64,000 bases of DNA from Winogradskyella ouciana (GCF_009709615.1 NZ_WJYA01000004.1:1-64000); one strand, 5' to 3'. Shown: positions 9,011-19,801, counted from the stretch's first letter. Numbers and translations: made by a program. The notes: generated by a model from the letters alone, not told the origin.

Positions 9011-9016
9011 CTATAA
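8891..9016 (+). CDS. Possible small protein, 41 aa (hypothetical)
   Basis: An ATG at 8891 opens a 41-codon frame beginning MKTKSNLPEP and ending KKIFML, with TAA at 9014-9016. It overlaps the stop end of the converging ABC gene by 6 nt. The product is basic with a mildly hydrophobic C-terminal half, and there is no signal peptide or known motif. The start lies inside the 36-nt repeat, which argues against a conserved gene. It could be a chance ORF. Confidence 0.2.
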   Translation: MKTKSNLPEPTLNENVLFSNIKNTMRVISGVLKLTKKIFML

Positions 9017-10702
9017 CCCTTTTGGGATAGCATGAATTAATTTTTTGGTGTATTCCTTTTCTGGGGATGCATAAATATCATCAGCATCTCCTAATTCTTC
9101 AATTTTTCCTTTATTCATAACCAATAATTGGTCTGCCATATATTTTACAACGGCTAAATCGTGTGAAATAAAAATATAGGTAAATCCAAATTGCGATTTC
9201 AAATCATTCAATAGATTTAAAACTTGTGCCTGTACCGAAATATCCAATGCAGACACGGATTCATCACAAACAATCAGTTGAGGTTCTAGGGCAATAGTTC
9301 TTGCAATGCCTATACGTTGACGTTGTCCACCAGAAAATTCATGCGGATACCTATAAAAAGCCGAGCTTTCTAGTCCTACTTTATTAAGAATATCTAACAC
9401 TTTTTCTTTACGTTCAGCTGAAGAATTGCCAACGTTGTGGACCTTCATAGGCTCCATTATGGCGTTACCAACTGTTAGACGAGGGTTGAGAGAGGCAAAA
9501 GGATCTTGAAATATTATCTGAATATCTTTGCGTAATTCACGTAACTCCTTCTTTTCTAGCCTAGTAATATCATTCCCCTTGTATTTTATAATTCCAGAAG
9601 TGGCTTTATCCAATTGAAGTATGGAGTTTCCTAAAGTGGACTTTCCACAACCAGACTCACCAACCAAACCAATGGTCTCGCCAGGATACACTTTAAAACT
9701 TACACCATCAACCGCCTTAAAAGGAACATCTTTAGAAAATAAACCTGATTTTGAAAGATATGTTTTTTCAACATCAATGACTTCTAGTAAAGGTTCTTGA
9801 GCGTATAATGTTTTATGATGATTAAGCCTATCTTCTTTTGAGATAATGGTTTTATCGACTTCATTCGACATGAAATCAGAAATAGTTGGTAATTGCTTTA
9901 GCCTAAAATCTGCGGAAGGTCTTGCCGCAATGAGCGCCTTGGTGTAATTGTGTTTTGGATTTTTAAAAATAGAACTAGTGTCACCTTGCTCTACAATTTC
10001 CCCTTTGTACATCACCAAAACTTTATCTGCAAGCTCTGAAACTAAAGATAAATCGTGTGAGATAAATAAAATGCTCATTTTAGTTTCTTCTTGGATATCT
10101 TTCAATAAATCTAAAATATCTTTTTGTACAGTAACATCTAGAGCAGTAGTGGGCTCGTCAGCAATGAGTAATTTTGGCTTACATGCAATTGCCATAGCAA
10201 TCATAACTCTTTGCTTTTGGCCGCCAGAGATTTCGTGTGGATAGGATTTAAAGATTCGTAAAGGTTTAGGAAGTTTTACTTTTTCAAACAGATCAATAAC
10301 TTCGGTTTTAATCTCTGAATTAGATAGTTTTGTGTGTTGTTTCATAATTTCTTCAACCTGTTTGCCACATCGCATAGATGGGTTTAGGGAACTCATAGGT
10401 TCTTGAAAAATCATAGCAATTTCATTCCCTCTTAATTTTTGAAAAGCATTGTTGTCAACTTTAACAAGGTTATAATCTTCAAACCATATTGAACCCGACG
10501 TAATTTTAGAAATTCCTTTTGGTAAAAGCCCCATTATTGCTAATGAAGATACAGACTTTCCTGACCCAGATTCGCCTACAATTGCAGTTATTTCATTCTG
10601 TCTTAGAGCAAACGTAATTGATTTAATAATTTTCTTCTCTATTCCTTCACCAAAAAATGAAATTGAGAGTGCATTAACTTTAAGTAAATCTTGATTTGGC
10701 AT
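9011..10702 (-). CDS. Peptide ABC transporter, duplicated ATP-binding protein (DppD-DppF/YejF type)
   Basis: Two complete ABC ATPase domains in one 563-aa chain, the fused form of the DppD and DppF ATPases that energise dipeptide/oligopeptide import (as in YejF). Domain 1 (about 5-260) has Walker A GESGSGKS at 43-50, signature SGGQKQRV and Walker B LLIADEPTTALD. Domain 2 (about 305-555) has Walker A GESGCGKS, signature SGGQRQRI and Walker B IVCDESVSALD. The stretch after each domain resembles the oligopeptide-ABC C-terminal segment. No permease or binding protein is next to it, so its partners are encoded elsewhere. It is a cytosolic protein docking at the inner membrane. Confidence 0.88.
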   Translation of the reverse strand: MPNQDLLKVNALSISFFGEGIEKKIIKSITFALRQNEITAIVGESGSGKSVSSLAIMGLLPKGISKITSGSIWFEDYNLVKVDNNAFQKLRGNEIAMIFQEPMSSLNPSMRCGKQVEEIMKQHTKLSNSEIKTEVIDLFEKVKLPKPLRIFKSYPHEISGGQKQRVMIAMAIACKPKLLIADEPTTALDVTVQKDILDLLKDIQEETKMSILFISHDLSLVSELADKVLVMYKGEIVEQGDTSSIFKNPKHNYTKALIAARPSADFRLKQLPTISDFMSNEVDKTIISKEDRLNHHKTLYAQEPLLEVIDVEKTYLSKSGLFSKDVPFKAVDGVSFKVYPGETIGLVGESGCGKSTLGNSILQLDKATSGIIKYKGNDITRLEKKELRELRKDIQIIFQDPFASLNPRLTVGNAIMEPMKVHNVGNSSAERKEKVLDILNKVGLESSAFYRYPHEFSGGQRQRIGIARTIALEPQLIVCDESVSALDISVQAQVLNLLNDLKSQFGFTYIFISHDLAVVKYMADQLLVMNKGKIEELGDADDIYASPEKEYTKKLIHAIPKGL

Positions 10703-10927
10703 GTGTAAAAATAATTAAATAAAGGATAGAATTATGATATTTCAATGATATTGACTTTAAAAGCAAATTGCTCACGAATACAATTAAAAGACTGTAAGAC
10801 AGGTATATAAATAAATCAACAAAAAACCAATATTGCATTTCATCGATTTTATTTGCATTTTATCTGTTTTTATAAAAATTTTACAATATATTAGCCCCTC
10901 AACAAATTCATTTAATCCCCAAAACAA

Positions 10928-13900
10928 ATGAAAAAAATTACTTTAACCTTAACCGCTTTATTTTTTTGTTTACTTAATGTAAACGCTCAACTATCAGAAA
11001 AAGAAAAAGCTGAGAACTATCTATCCAAGCAAGGTGAATTGACTTTTACCTTTCAAATTGAGGATGGATCCCGGTTAAAATCTTTAACCAGAAATATTTC
11101 CTTAATTAATTTCGATGAAACTACCAATACGGTAAAAGCTTGGGCCAATGAGGCTCAGTTTAGAGCTTTTGAAGCTTTAAATATTTCTTATCAGGTACCA
11201 AAAAATGAAAACGAAGTTGATGAAGCTACAATTTACGATGTTAGACCTTTAGCAAGTCGAGGTATGATGTCAACACTTACATTTCCGCTTAGTAGCTATC
11301 CAACCTATGCAGAATATGCGCAACAAATGCAAGATTTTGAAGATGATTATCCTGCTTTGGTAGAGAAAATAAGTATCGGCACGACAGGTCAAGGCGATAA
11401 AGAACTTTTATTTGTAAAAATATCTGATAATGTTTCAGTAGATGAGGCAGAACCTAAATTGATGTTTACATCCTCTATGCATGGCGATGAAATTGCAGGA
11501 TACCCTATGATGTTAACATTGATAGATTATATATTAACGGTCTATAGTGATACGGGTCATGCGGATCATGCTAGAGTAAAAAACCTAGTTGAAAATGCCG
11601 AAATATGGATTAACCCTAGTGCAAATCCAGATGGAACCTATCATAATAGTGCATCAAACACTTCTGTAGGGAGTGCCAGAAGAGGAAACGGTAACAATAT
11701 AGATTTAAATAGAAATTATCCAGATAACGTAGCGGGACCACATCCTGATGGTGAAGTTTATCAAACAGAAACTATTGCCTTTATGAACTTTGCAGATCAG
11801 CATAATTTTGTAATTGCTGCTAATTTTCATGGTGGTACTGAACTTGTGAATTATCCTTTTGATAATGCCTATGCCACATCGCAATACACACATGCAGACA
11901 CAGATTGGTATGAATATGTAAGTGTAGAATATGCCACACATTGCCAAACCGATGCTAATGCTGGTAATACATCAACACCAACGTATACTAATAAATCGTC
12001 TTATATGACTGATGATGACGATTGGGATGGCAGTGCAGGAAGTCAACCTTGGCAAAACAATTACTCCCAAAGTCCGGGAGTAACTCATGGTGCTGAATGG
12101 TATCGTGTATATGGTGGAAGACAAGATTATATGAATGTTTATCAGCAATGTAGAGAGGTAACCATAGAATTATCAGATACCAAAGTTTTGCCAGAGAGTT
12201 CATTAGTAGATTATTGGTATTATAATAGAGATGCCTTACTAGATTATTTAACTCAAGGAACTTATGGATTTAGAGGTTTGGTAAAAGATGCTTCGGATGC
12301 AAACCCAATAGAGGGTGCTACAATTACTGTAGTTGGTCATGATTCATATGGCTCTGAAGTTTCATCAGACGTAGATGGTGATTTTTACAGACCTATAAAA
12401 GGAGGAACGTATGATTTATTGATTAGCGCTCCATGTTATCAATCCGTTACTTTAAGTAGTCAATCAATAACTGATGGGGCGATAGTAGATTTATCGGACA
12501 TATTACTTACTCCGATTACACCTTCGGTACCTAGTACCTTAAACGCTTCTTCTATAACAACAACATCAGCAAATTTAAGCTGGAACTCAACAGGATCTAC
12601 TTTTGACCTAAGATATAGAGAGGTAGGATCTCCTACTTGGATAGACGTTAATGGGTTATCTACAAATTCATATAATATCACAGGTTTAACTGTTGATACT
12701 GATTATGAATTCGAAGTAAGGTCATTATGTAATTCTAATACCTCAGCATATTCTAGCGCCTATAGTTTTAGTACATCTGCGGTAACCTATTGTGCTAATT
12801 TAGGTGGTGATGTTTCTGACGAATATATAGGAAGAGTTCAACTAAACACTATCGATAATGTATCAGGTGCTCAAAGCTATTCTGATTTCACAAATATTTC
12901 CACAACATTAATTTCTGGAGTACAATACACTATTACAGTTACTCCTCAATGGACGGGAACGACTTATTCTGAAGGGTATAGTGTATGGATAGATTATGAT
13001 AGAGATGGAAATTTTACAACAGCAGAGCGTGTTATGAACATTGCCCCTACACAAAATACAACTGTGAGTGCTACTTTTACTGTGCCATTATCAATTAGCA
13101 TAGGTAACACCAGAATGAGGGTAGCTATGCAATACAATGCAACACCACCAGCTTGTGATACAAATGGCTATAACTATGGAGAGGTTGAAGATTATACTAT
13201 TAATTTGTTCAGCGGTTTAGTCTTTAGTAGTAATGTTTGGACACCTAGCGCACCTACTGGCGCTACATCTTCTACAAATATTTTAATAGAAGACGGAACA
13301 TATAATGTTAACTCTGCAATTAGTGTTAATAATATTACAGTTAATTCAGGAGCTACAATCAATGTTGACAAAAGTCAGTCAGTTACAGTAGCGGGAAACA
13401 TAACTAACAACGGCGAGTTTGTATTAAACTCAGATTCTAACGAATTCTCTAGTTTAATGCTGTCAGGTGCGGCAACAGGTAATATTAATTATAACCGTCA
13501 TGTTAATTCTAATGCTGGCGGTAATGATTTAATTGCCCCACCTGTTAGTGGACAATCATTTGTAGATTTTTTATCTAACAATTCCAACATTTTATCAAAT
13601 ACAGGCCAAACACAATATCTATTCGGAAATTTTGAAAAGCCAATTAATGACTATTTGCTTTTCGCAAATAATGAAGCAGTAAACTTGGAAGCTGGAAAGG
13701 GATATAGAGTGGCATCAACAGATAATGGTACATTCACATTTTCGGGAGCAGTCAGCACAGGAAATGTTAACGTTGCTATTGAAAAAACCGGAAGTAATTA
13801 CGATAAGTGGAATTTAATAGGAAATCCATATACCAGCTATATAAAATTAGAAGATTTCTTATCTGCAAATGTGTCTGAACTAGATCCATTTAGTGCAGCG

Positions 13901-14797
13901 GTTTACGGATATGACGCTGATGCTTCAAATGGAAGTAAATGGACTATATGGAATTTAGCATATGCATCGGCAAACCCAGGTACATTAATTGCACCAGGTC
14001 AAGGATTTTTTGTATCGTCTAAAGACGGCGGAGCGAATATTTCGTTTACACCATCAATGCGATCAATAGGATCATCAGATGATTTTATTGCTGGTAGAAA
14101 TCCATCAACAACAGTTGGGCATTTTGTCTTAAAAATGACATCAACAGAAAACACTTTCGAGACTGATATTTATTTTAACGATAACTCTACTTTAGGATTA
14201 GATATGGGTTATGATGCAGAACATTTTGGAGGAGCTCCATCAGATTTTTCAATATATTCAGAACTTGCCCAAAATAATGAAGGTAAAGATATGGCAATAC
14301 AGTCTATAGGTAATGATGACCTTAACAATACTACAACTATACCTTTAGGAATTAATGCTAATCTAGGACAACAATTAGTGATAAGCTTAGAAGGTTCTAA
14401 TGTTACTCAAGATGTTTACTTAGAGGACATAGTTGATAATACCATTACACATTTAAATTCAGAAGACTTTAGTTTTATACCAAACTCAAACATATCTGGC
14501 ATAGGTAGATTTTACCTAAGATTTGGACAAGAAGTATTGTCAACTAATACATCAGAATTTGACGGATTGCAAATTTTTAATGATGCTGAATTGCAGCAAA
14601 TAGTTATAAAAGGGCAACTAAATGAGAAAACAAAATTAGCATTATATGATATCCAAGGAAGAGAAGTTATTGTTAAAGATTTAGATATTAATAAAAACTT
14701 TAATACAGTAAATACCTCTGGAATAATGAAGGGTATATATTTAGTGCAACTAAATAACGGAACAAATGTTATCACTAAAAAGCTAGTAATAAGATAA
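10928..14797 (+). CDS. Secreted M14 zinc carboxypeptidase, multidomain, T9SS cargo
   Basis: A 1289-aa secreted carboxypeptidase. The signal peptide is 1-21 (ends VNAQ) and a pro-region runs to about 115. The M14 domain (about 120-440) has zinc ligands His185 and Glu188 (HGDE) and His301 (NFHGG), substrate-binding DLNRNYP at 259-265, and catalytic Glu414 in REVTIEL. A carboxypeptidase-regulatory-like beta domain follows (about 455-525), then fibronectin III (about 530-615) and a GEVED domain (about 620-765, ending GEVEDYTI). The last roughly 520 residues form a beta-rich region with a T9SS type sorting end (KKLVIR). That C-terminal region closely matches the next gene but not the third peptidase. 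A terminator with a GAAA loop follows. Confidence 0.88.
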   Translation: MKKITLTLTALFFCLLNVNAQLSEKEKAENYLSKQGELTFTFQIEDGSRLKSLTRNISLINFDETTNTVKAWANEAQFRAFEALNISYQVPKNENEVDEATIYDVRPLASRGMMSTLTFPLSSYPTYAEYAQQMQDFEDDYPALVEKISIGTTGQGDKELLFVKISDNVSVDEAEPKLMFTSSMHGDEIAGYPMMLTLIDYILTVYSDTGHADHARVKNLVENAEIWINPSANPDGTYHNSASNTSVGSARRGNGNNIDLNRNYPDNVAGPHPDGEVYQTETIAFMNFADQHNFVIAANFHGGTELVNYPFDNAYATSQYTHADTDWYEYVSVEYATHCQTDANAGNTSTPTYTNKSSYMTDDDDWDGSAGSQPWQNNYSQSPGVTHGAEWYRVYGGRQDYMNVYQQCREVTIELSDTKVLPESSLVDYWYYNRDALLDYLTQGTYGFRGLVKDASDANPIEGATITVVGHDSYGSEVSSDVDGDFYRPIKGGTYDLLISAPCYQSVTLSSQSITDGAIVDLSDILLTPITPSVPSTLNASSITTTSANLSWNSTGSTFDLRYREVGSPTWIDVNGLSTNSYNITGLTVDTDYEFEVRSLCNSNTSAYSSAYSFSTSAVTYCANLGGDVSDEYIGRVQLNTIDNVSGAQSYSDFTNISTTLISGVQYTITVTPQWTGTTYSEGYSVWIDYDRDGNFTTAERVMNIAPTQNTTVSATFTVPLSISIGNTRMRVAMQYNATPPACDTNGYNYGEVEDYTINLFSGLVFSSNVWTPSAPTGATSSTNILIEDGTYNVNSAISVNNITVNSGATINVDKSQSVTVAGNITNNGEFVLNSDSNEFSSLMLSGAATGNINYNRHVNSNAGGNDLIAPPVSGQSFVDFLSNNSNILSNTGQTQYLFGNFEKPINDYLLFANNEAVNLEAGKGYRVASTDNGTFTFSGAVSTGNVNVAIEKTGSNYDKWNLIGNPYTSYIKLEDFLSANVSELDPFSAAVYGYDADASNGSKWTIWNLAYASANPGTLIAPGQGFFVSSKDGGANISFTPSMRSIGSSDDFIAGRNPSTTVGHFVLKMTSTENTFETDIYFNDNSTLGLDMGYDAEHFGGAPSDFSIYSELAQNNEGKDMAIQSIGNDDLNNTTTIPLGINANLGQQLVISLEGSNVTQDVYLEDIVDNTITHLNSEDFSFIPNSNISGIGRFYLRFGQEVLSTNTSEFDGLQIFNDAELQQIVIKGQLNEKTKLALYDIQGREVIVKDLDINKNFNTVNTSGIMKGIYLVQLNNGTNVITKKLVIR

Positions 14798-14816
14798 ATG
14801 ACATATTAATTTTATT

Positions 14817-14846
14817 AAACAGCCTAGAGAAATCTAGGCTGTTTTT
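14817..14846 (+). terminator. Rho-independent terminator with GAAA loop
   Basis: A perfect 12-bp stem (14817-14828 with 14833-14844) closes a GAAA tetraloop, followed by T residues. It ends the M14 peptidase transcript. Confidence 0.8.
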
Positions 14847-14963
14847 GTATTTTACGCAGTAAATAAACAGTGCTTACTTAAAATTAGGTTTATCATTATT
14901 TACATAGTAGCAAGCTAAATAAGAGTGGTATTTGTAAAATTTAGAATATTAACTCAAAATGTT

Positions 14964-17900
14964 ATGAAAAAAGAAATATTGTTGATTATTGCTATGGTGG
15001 CAACGACCATGACCTGGTCTCAAGATAATGCAATATGGCAAAAAGAATCCTTAAGGTCTAATGAGGTTTTAAAGGAGAGTCATCAATCCTTAAACAATTC
15101 TCAGTCCTTTAATTTAGACACAGATAGGTTAAGACAATCTTTAATGGGTGTTGCCCAACGAAGTGATAATTCAGTTTCTACAACTACAATTTTATCGTTT
15201 CCCAATTCTGATGGAAAATTAGAGCGCTTTTCAATTAAAGAAGCGTCTGTTATGCATCCAGATTTACAAGCAGCTTATCCCGAAATTAGATCATATGTTG
15301 GCCAAGGTATAGATAATGCTTCATCCGTTTTAAGGTTTAGTTTGTCTCCTTATGGTTTTAGTGGAATGATTCTTTCGGCTAATGGTAAAAACACATTTAT
15401 TGAACCAATAGGACAGGATACCAATTCATATATTGTTTTCAACAGAAAGGATAGGGTTAATATTAATAATGATTTTGAATGCTCAGTAACAGAACAGGTT
15501 AACAGCGTCATAAATAATGGTACGGCGTTTAGAAATGCAGATGACTCAATTCTAAGGACATATCGGTTAGCAGTTTCTGCAACAGGAGAATATACACAGT
15601 TTCATGGTGGAACAGTATCTAATGCCTTAGCCGCTATTAATACGACAATGACAAGAGTCAATGGTATTTTTGAAGTGGATTTTAATGTTACCTTGACTTT
15701 AATTGCTAACACCACAAATGTCATTTATACTAACTCTGGATCAGATCCTTATGGCAACACAACTACGAATTATAATTCAGAGTTACAAAACACATTAACC
15801 TCTGTTATTGGTGAAGCAAACTATGATATAGGACACCTTTTTGCCAATCTTCAGAATAATGGTAATGCAGGTTGTATAGGCTGTGTTTGTGTTAATAACC
15901 AAAAGGGAAGTGGATGGACTTCTGCAACAAATCCTGTTGGTGACTTTTTTGATGTAGATTATGTAGCACATGAGATGGGCCATCAATTTGGTGCTAATCA
16001 TACATGGACTCATGGAGGAAATGAAGGTACAAATGTACAGGTAGAGCCAGGAAGTGGATCTACAATTATGAGTTACGCAGGTATAACTGGTGCTACTGAC
16101 GTGCAAGCAAATGTTCACCCTAATTTTCATGCAGTGTCTATTGAGCAAGTTACGGATTATGTAAAATCAACAAGTTGCCAGACCAATACTAATACAGGCA
16201 ACGTAGTTCCTGTTATAACAGCACTTTCTAACTATACAATTCCTAGAGGTACAGCTTTTATTTTAGAGGGTTCGGCTACTGATGCAGATACGCCTTCAAA
16301 TGCTTTAACATATAGTTGGGAGCAGATGGATGAAAACAATGCTTCAACAACTTATCCTAGTACAACGGCGACCACAGGCGTTGCTTTTAGGGCCTATGAA
16401 CCCACATCAGACAGTTTTCGCTATTTCCCAAGATTACAGACCATTAAAACTGGTGCAACGTCTTGGCAATGGGAAGCGGTTCCTAATGTGGCAAGAACAT
16501 TAAATTTTAGACTAACAGTTAGAGATAATGTTGCGGGAGGTGGAACAAACAATAGTGATGATATGGTGGTTACTGTTAATGGGACTGCAGGACCATTTGT
16601 AGTTAACTCACCAAATACGAATGTTACATGGAACGCAGGAACAACACAGACAATAACATGGGATGTAGCAGGGACGACAGGTAATGGTGTAAATGCCGCT
16701 AATGTCGATATATTCTTGTCTACTGATGGAGGAGATACGTATCCAATTTCCCTTGCAACAGGTGTTACCAATGACGGGTCTCATAACGTTGTAATACCTA
16801 ACAATCAAGGAAACCAAAATAGAATAATGGTAAGAGGATCTAATAATATATTCTTTGACATTTCTGACACTAATTTCACAATTGATGCACCTATTCCTTG
16901 TAACCCTATTGTACCAACAGGTTTATCAGCTTCAAATGTAAGTTTCAATTCTGCAACAATTGATTGGGACTCGAATGTAGGGGCTACCTTTGATATAAGA
17001 TACAGAGAAGTAGGTACAACACCTTATACAAATATTACTGGTGTCACTTCAAACGCATACCAACTAACTGGTTTAACTCCTACAACGGATTATGAACTTG
17101 AAATAAGAAGTGTATGTACGGCATCTAATTCAGTATATTCAACAACATTGTTGTTTTCTACGACTGCAATTCCACCATGTACAGGAGCATTAATAAATTC
17201 TTTTCCATATGAAGAATCCTATGATTCTGGAATTGGTGATTGGATTCAAGCTAGTGGAGATGATGGCGATTGGATTTTATATAATGGTTTAGCTAATAAC
17301 GGAACCCCTTCTGGAGGTACTGGACCTTCAGATGATATTACTGGAGGAGGAAATTATCTATATATAGAAGCATCCTCTAATAATACACCTGGTGAGATTG
17401 GTGCTAATGCAACAGCCATATTAGATAGTCCATGCTTTGATTTGAGCTCAGAAAGTAATCCTTTTTTATCATTTTATAATCATATGTTTGGTGGAGATAC
17501 AGGAACACTTACTTTAGAAGTTACAACTGACGATGGGTCTAATTGGATTACTCTATTTACCCAAAGTGGAAATCAAGGTAACCAATGGAATTTTGTGCAG
17601 TTAGACCTTTCTGCGTATAACGGACTTACCGTTAAATTTAGGATTACAGGTTTAACTGGAAATGGATTTGAAAGCGACATAGCTATTGATCATTTTAGAA
17701 TAGGAGCACCAACTTATTGTAACTCTAATGGTAATAATACAAGTGATGAGTATATCTCTAAAGTTACCTTAAATAACATTGATAATGATTCTGGTGATAG
17801 TGCAACTAGTTTAGGGTATTCAGATTTTACCAGTATAAGTACAAACTTATTTATTGGATCATCATACCCTATTTCAATTACACCTTTTTGGCCAGGGGCA

Positions 17901-19751
17901 AATTATGATGAAGGATATTCTGTCTGGATAGATTTTAATCAAGATGGTGATTTTGATGATTCTGGTGAGCAGGTATTTACACAAGCGCCTACACAAGATA
18001 ATCCGGTTACAGGAAATATTTCTATACCTAATGATGCACTCTTAGGACCAACAAGGATGCGAGTTTCGTTAAAATATGATGGCATCCCAACTCAATGTGA
18101 ATCATTTGGGTTTGGTGAAGTTGAAGACTATACGGTCAATATGGCCTTTGATGGACTACTATTCACTAATAATGCATGGACACCAAATGCACCAGATAAT
18201 ACAACTGGCACCGACAATGCTCTTGTACTTGATGGTATAAGTACAATAACATCTGATGTAGAATTGAATGATATTATTATAAGAACAGGTGCTGAACTGC
18301 AGGTAGATTCTTCTGGTTCGCTTACGTTAAATGGCAATTTAGTCAGCGATGGAATGTTATCGCTCAATTCTGTTTCAACTAATTACTCAAGTTTAATTGT
18401 CGATGGTACTGTAACAGGTAACGTGAGATATTTTAGACATGCCAATAATACCGCTACAGTTGGCGAAGGTGACGCAAACGATTTAATTGCTCCACCAGTA
18501 TCAGGACAAGCCTTTAACGTATTTGCAAGTAGCAACAGTAATATAGTAAGTAGTAATGATAACACCCTTTACTTATTTGGCCCGTTTGAAAAGCCAGCAA
18601 ATACATATGTTTTGTATTCAAATACAGAAACAGCTACCTTAGATGCTGGTACTGGTTATAGAGCCGCATCTACGAATAACTCAACTTTTGAATTTTTTGG
18701 AACTGTAAATACAGGAAATATAAATGTCCCAATAGAGGTATCAGGATCAACGTACCCAGAATGGAATCTTGTAGGTAACCCTTATCCATCTTATATTTCG
18801 TTGGCAGACTTTTTAACGGCAAACGATTCTCAATTGGCTGTGCCTAATGTAGGTATTTATGGGTATGATGGTAATGCATCAAACGGATGGACCATTTGGA
18901 ATCAAGCATATTCTTTGCTAAATCCGAATGCGAAAATCACACCTGGACAGGGCTTTTTAGTCGCTTCAATTCCTGGAGGGGGAACAATTAGTTTTACACC
19001 TAGCATGAGAGAAACCGGAAATTCTGATGATTTTATTGCAGGTAGAAATAACCCAAGTAGCATATCTTATTTTAAATTAAATCTTACAAGCGAAAGTAAT
19101 TCATACCATACAGAATTTTATGTTTCTGATGATGCATCCTTAAGTTTAGATCCTGGCTATGATGCTAGAACTTTCGGAAGTATTGCCCCAGACTTTAGCA
19201 TTTACTCTCAGCTAGTTGAAGATAATGATGGCACTGATATGGCCATTCAAGCTATTTCTAATTTAGATATTGCAAATGATGCTATAGTCCCAATTGGAAT
19301 AAATGCAGTTGCAGGTCAGCAATTAACGATAAGTTTATCTGATTATAGTTTCCCTGAAGAAATCGATATTTATTTGGAAGATCGTCAAAACAATTCCTTT
19401 ACGCTTTTAAATGATACTGATTTTATTCTATCTGACGCATCAGATTTGCAAGGGATAGGACGGTTCTTTTTGCGTTTCAATCAAAGTGTTTTAAATGTTG
19501 ATGACTCTAGTTTAGAAACTATTCAAATTATAAGCTTGGCAAACCCAAAACAAATCGTTGTAAAAGGCCAGCTAGATGAGTTAACGGAACTCACAATTTT
19601 TGATGTTCGAGGTAGAGAAATATTAAACCAAGATCTACCAGTAGGTAGTTTGTCTAATACAATAAGCACTTCTGGATTTGTAAGTGGGGTTTATTTAGTT
19701 CAACTAAAAGATACGAAAAACAAAATATCTAAAAAACTAATTGTAAGGTAA
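14964..19751 (+). CDS. Secreted reprolysin-like (M12B-type) metallopeptidase, T9SS cargo, copy 1
   Basis: A 1595-aa secreted zinc endopeptidase. I chose the ATG at 14964, which starts directly at a signal peptide (MKKEILLIIAMVATTMTWSQ); a GTG at 14925 would add 13 residues in front of it. A propeptide (about 25-190) precedes the catalytic domain. The zinc motif HEMGHQFGANH places His336, Glu337, His340 and His346, and a Met-turn STIMSYAG follows. Downstream are PKD/Ig-like repeats (about 415-640), fibronectin III (about 645-725), a MAM-like jelly roll (about 740-910), GEVED (about 915-1060) and a C-terminal T9SS region ending KKLIVR. The N-terminal half is nearly the same as copy 2, and the C-terminal third matches the M14 peptidase upstream. 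Confidence 0.88.
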   Translation: MKKEILLIIAMVATTMTWSQDNAIWQKESLRSNEVLKESHQSLNNSQSFNLDTDRLRQSLMGVAQRSDNSVSTTTILSFPNSDGKLERFSIKEASVMHPDLQAAYPEIRSYVGQGIDNASSVLRFSLSPYGFSGMILSANGKNTFIEPIGQDTNSYIVFNRKDRVNINNDFECSVTEQVNSVINNGTAFRNADDSILRTYRLAVSATGEYTQFHGGTVSNALAAINTTMTRVNGIFEVDFNVTLTLIANTTNVIYTNSGSDPYGNTTTNYNSELQNTLTSVIGEANYDIGHLFANLQNNGNAGCIGCVCVNNQKGSGWTSATNPVGDFFDVDYVAHEMGHQFGANHTWTHGGNEGTNVQVEPGSGSTIMSYAGITGATDVQANVHPNFHAVSIEQVTDYVKSTSCQTNTNTGNVVPVITALSNYTIPRGTAFILEGSATDADTPSNALTYSWEQMDENNASTTYPSTTATTGVAFRAYEPTSDSFRYFPRLQTIKTGATSWQWEAVPNVARTLNFRLTVRDNVAGGGTNNSDDMVVTVNGTAGPFVVNSPNTNVTWNAGTTQTITWDVAGTTGNGVNAANVDIFLSTDGGDTYPISLATGVTNDGSHNVVIPNNQGNQNRIMVRGSNNIFFDISDTNFTIDAPIPCNPIVPTGLSASNVSFNSATIDWDSNVGATFDIRYREVGTTPYTNITGVTSNAYQLTGLTPTTDYELEIRSVCTASNSVYSTTLLFSTTAIPPCTGALINSFPYEESYDSGIGDWIQASGDDGDWILYNGLANNGTPSGGTGPSDDITGGGNYLYIEASSNNTPGEIGANATAILDSPCFDLSSESNPFLSFYNHMFGGDTGTLTLEVTTDDGSNWITLFTQSGNQGNQWNFVQLDLSAYNGLTVKFRITGLTGNGFESDIAIDHFRIGAPTYCNSNGNNTSDEYISKVTLNNIDNDSGDSATSLGYSDFTSISTNLFIGSSYPISITPFWPGANYDEGYSVWIDFNQDGDFDDSGEQVFTQAPTQDNPVTGNISIPNDALLGPTRMRVSLKYDGIPTQCESFGFGEVEDYTVNMAFDGLLFTNNAWTPNAPDNTTGTDNALVLDGISTITSDVELNDIIIRTGAELQVDSSGSLTLNGNLVSDGMLSLNSVSTNYSSLIVDGTVTGNVRYFRHANNTATVGEGDANDLIAPPVSGQAFNVFASSNSNIVSSNDNTLYLFGPFEKPANTYVLYSNTETATLDAGTGYRAASTNNSTFEFFGTVNTGNINVPIEVSGSTYPEWNLVGNPYPSYISLADFLTANDSQLAVPNVGIYGYDGNASNGWTIWNQAYSLLNPNAKITPGQGFLVASIPGGGTISFTPSMRETGNSDDFIAGRNNPSSISYFKLNLTSESNSYHTEFYVSDDASLSLDPGYDARTFGSIAPDFSIYSQLVEDNDGTDMAIQAISNLDIANDAIVPIGINAVAGQQLTISLSDYSFPEEIDIYLEDRQNNSFTLLNDTDFILSDASDLQGIGRFFLRFNQSVLNVDDSSLETIQIISLANPKQIVVKGQLDELTELTIFDVRGREILNQDLPVGSLSNTISTSGFVSGVYLVQLKDTKNKISKKLIVR

Positions 19752-19772
19752 TTGTTATATAAGTATTTGATT

Positions 19773-19801
19773 AAAAGCTCAGAGAAATCTGAGCTTTTTT
19801 T
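19773..19801 (+). terminator. Rho-independent terminator with GAAA loop
   Basis: AAAAGCTCAGA (19773-19783) pairs perfectly with TCTGAGCTTTT (19788-19798) around GAAA, and more T follow. It has the same design as the terminator at 14817. Confidence 0.8.

Noticed and set aside
14925..14963. GTG start for the first reprolysin-like gene
   Set aside because: It would put 13 residues in front of a perfect signal peptide that begins at ATG 14964.
15795..16148. Minus-strand ORFs in the reprolysin genes (also 20833-21177)
   Set aside because: They mirror the conserved catalytic region on the opposite strand and appear in both copies only because the genes are duplicated.
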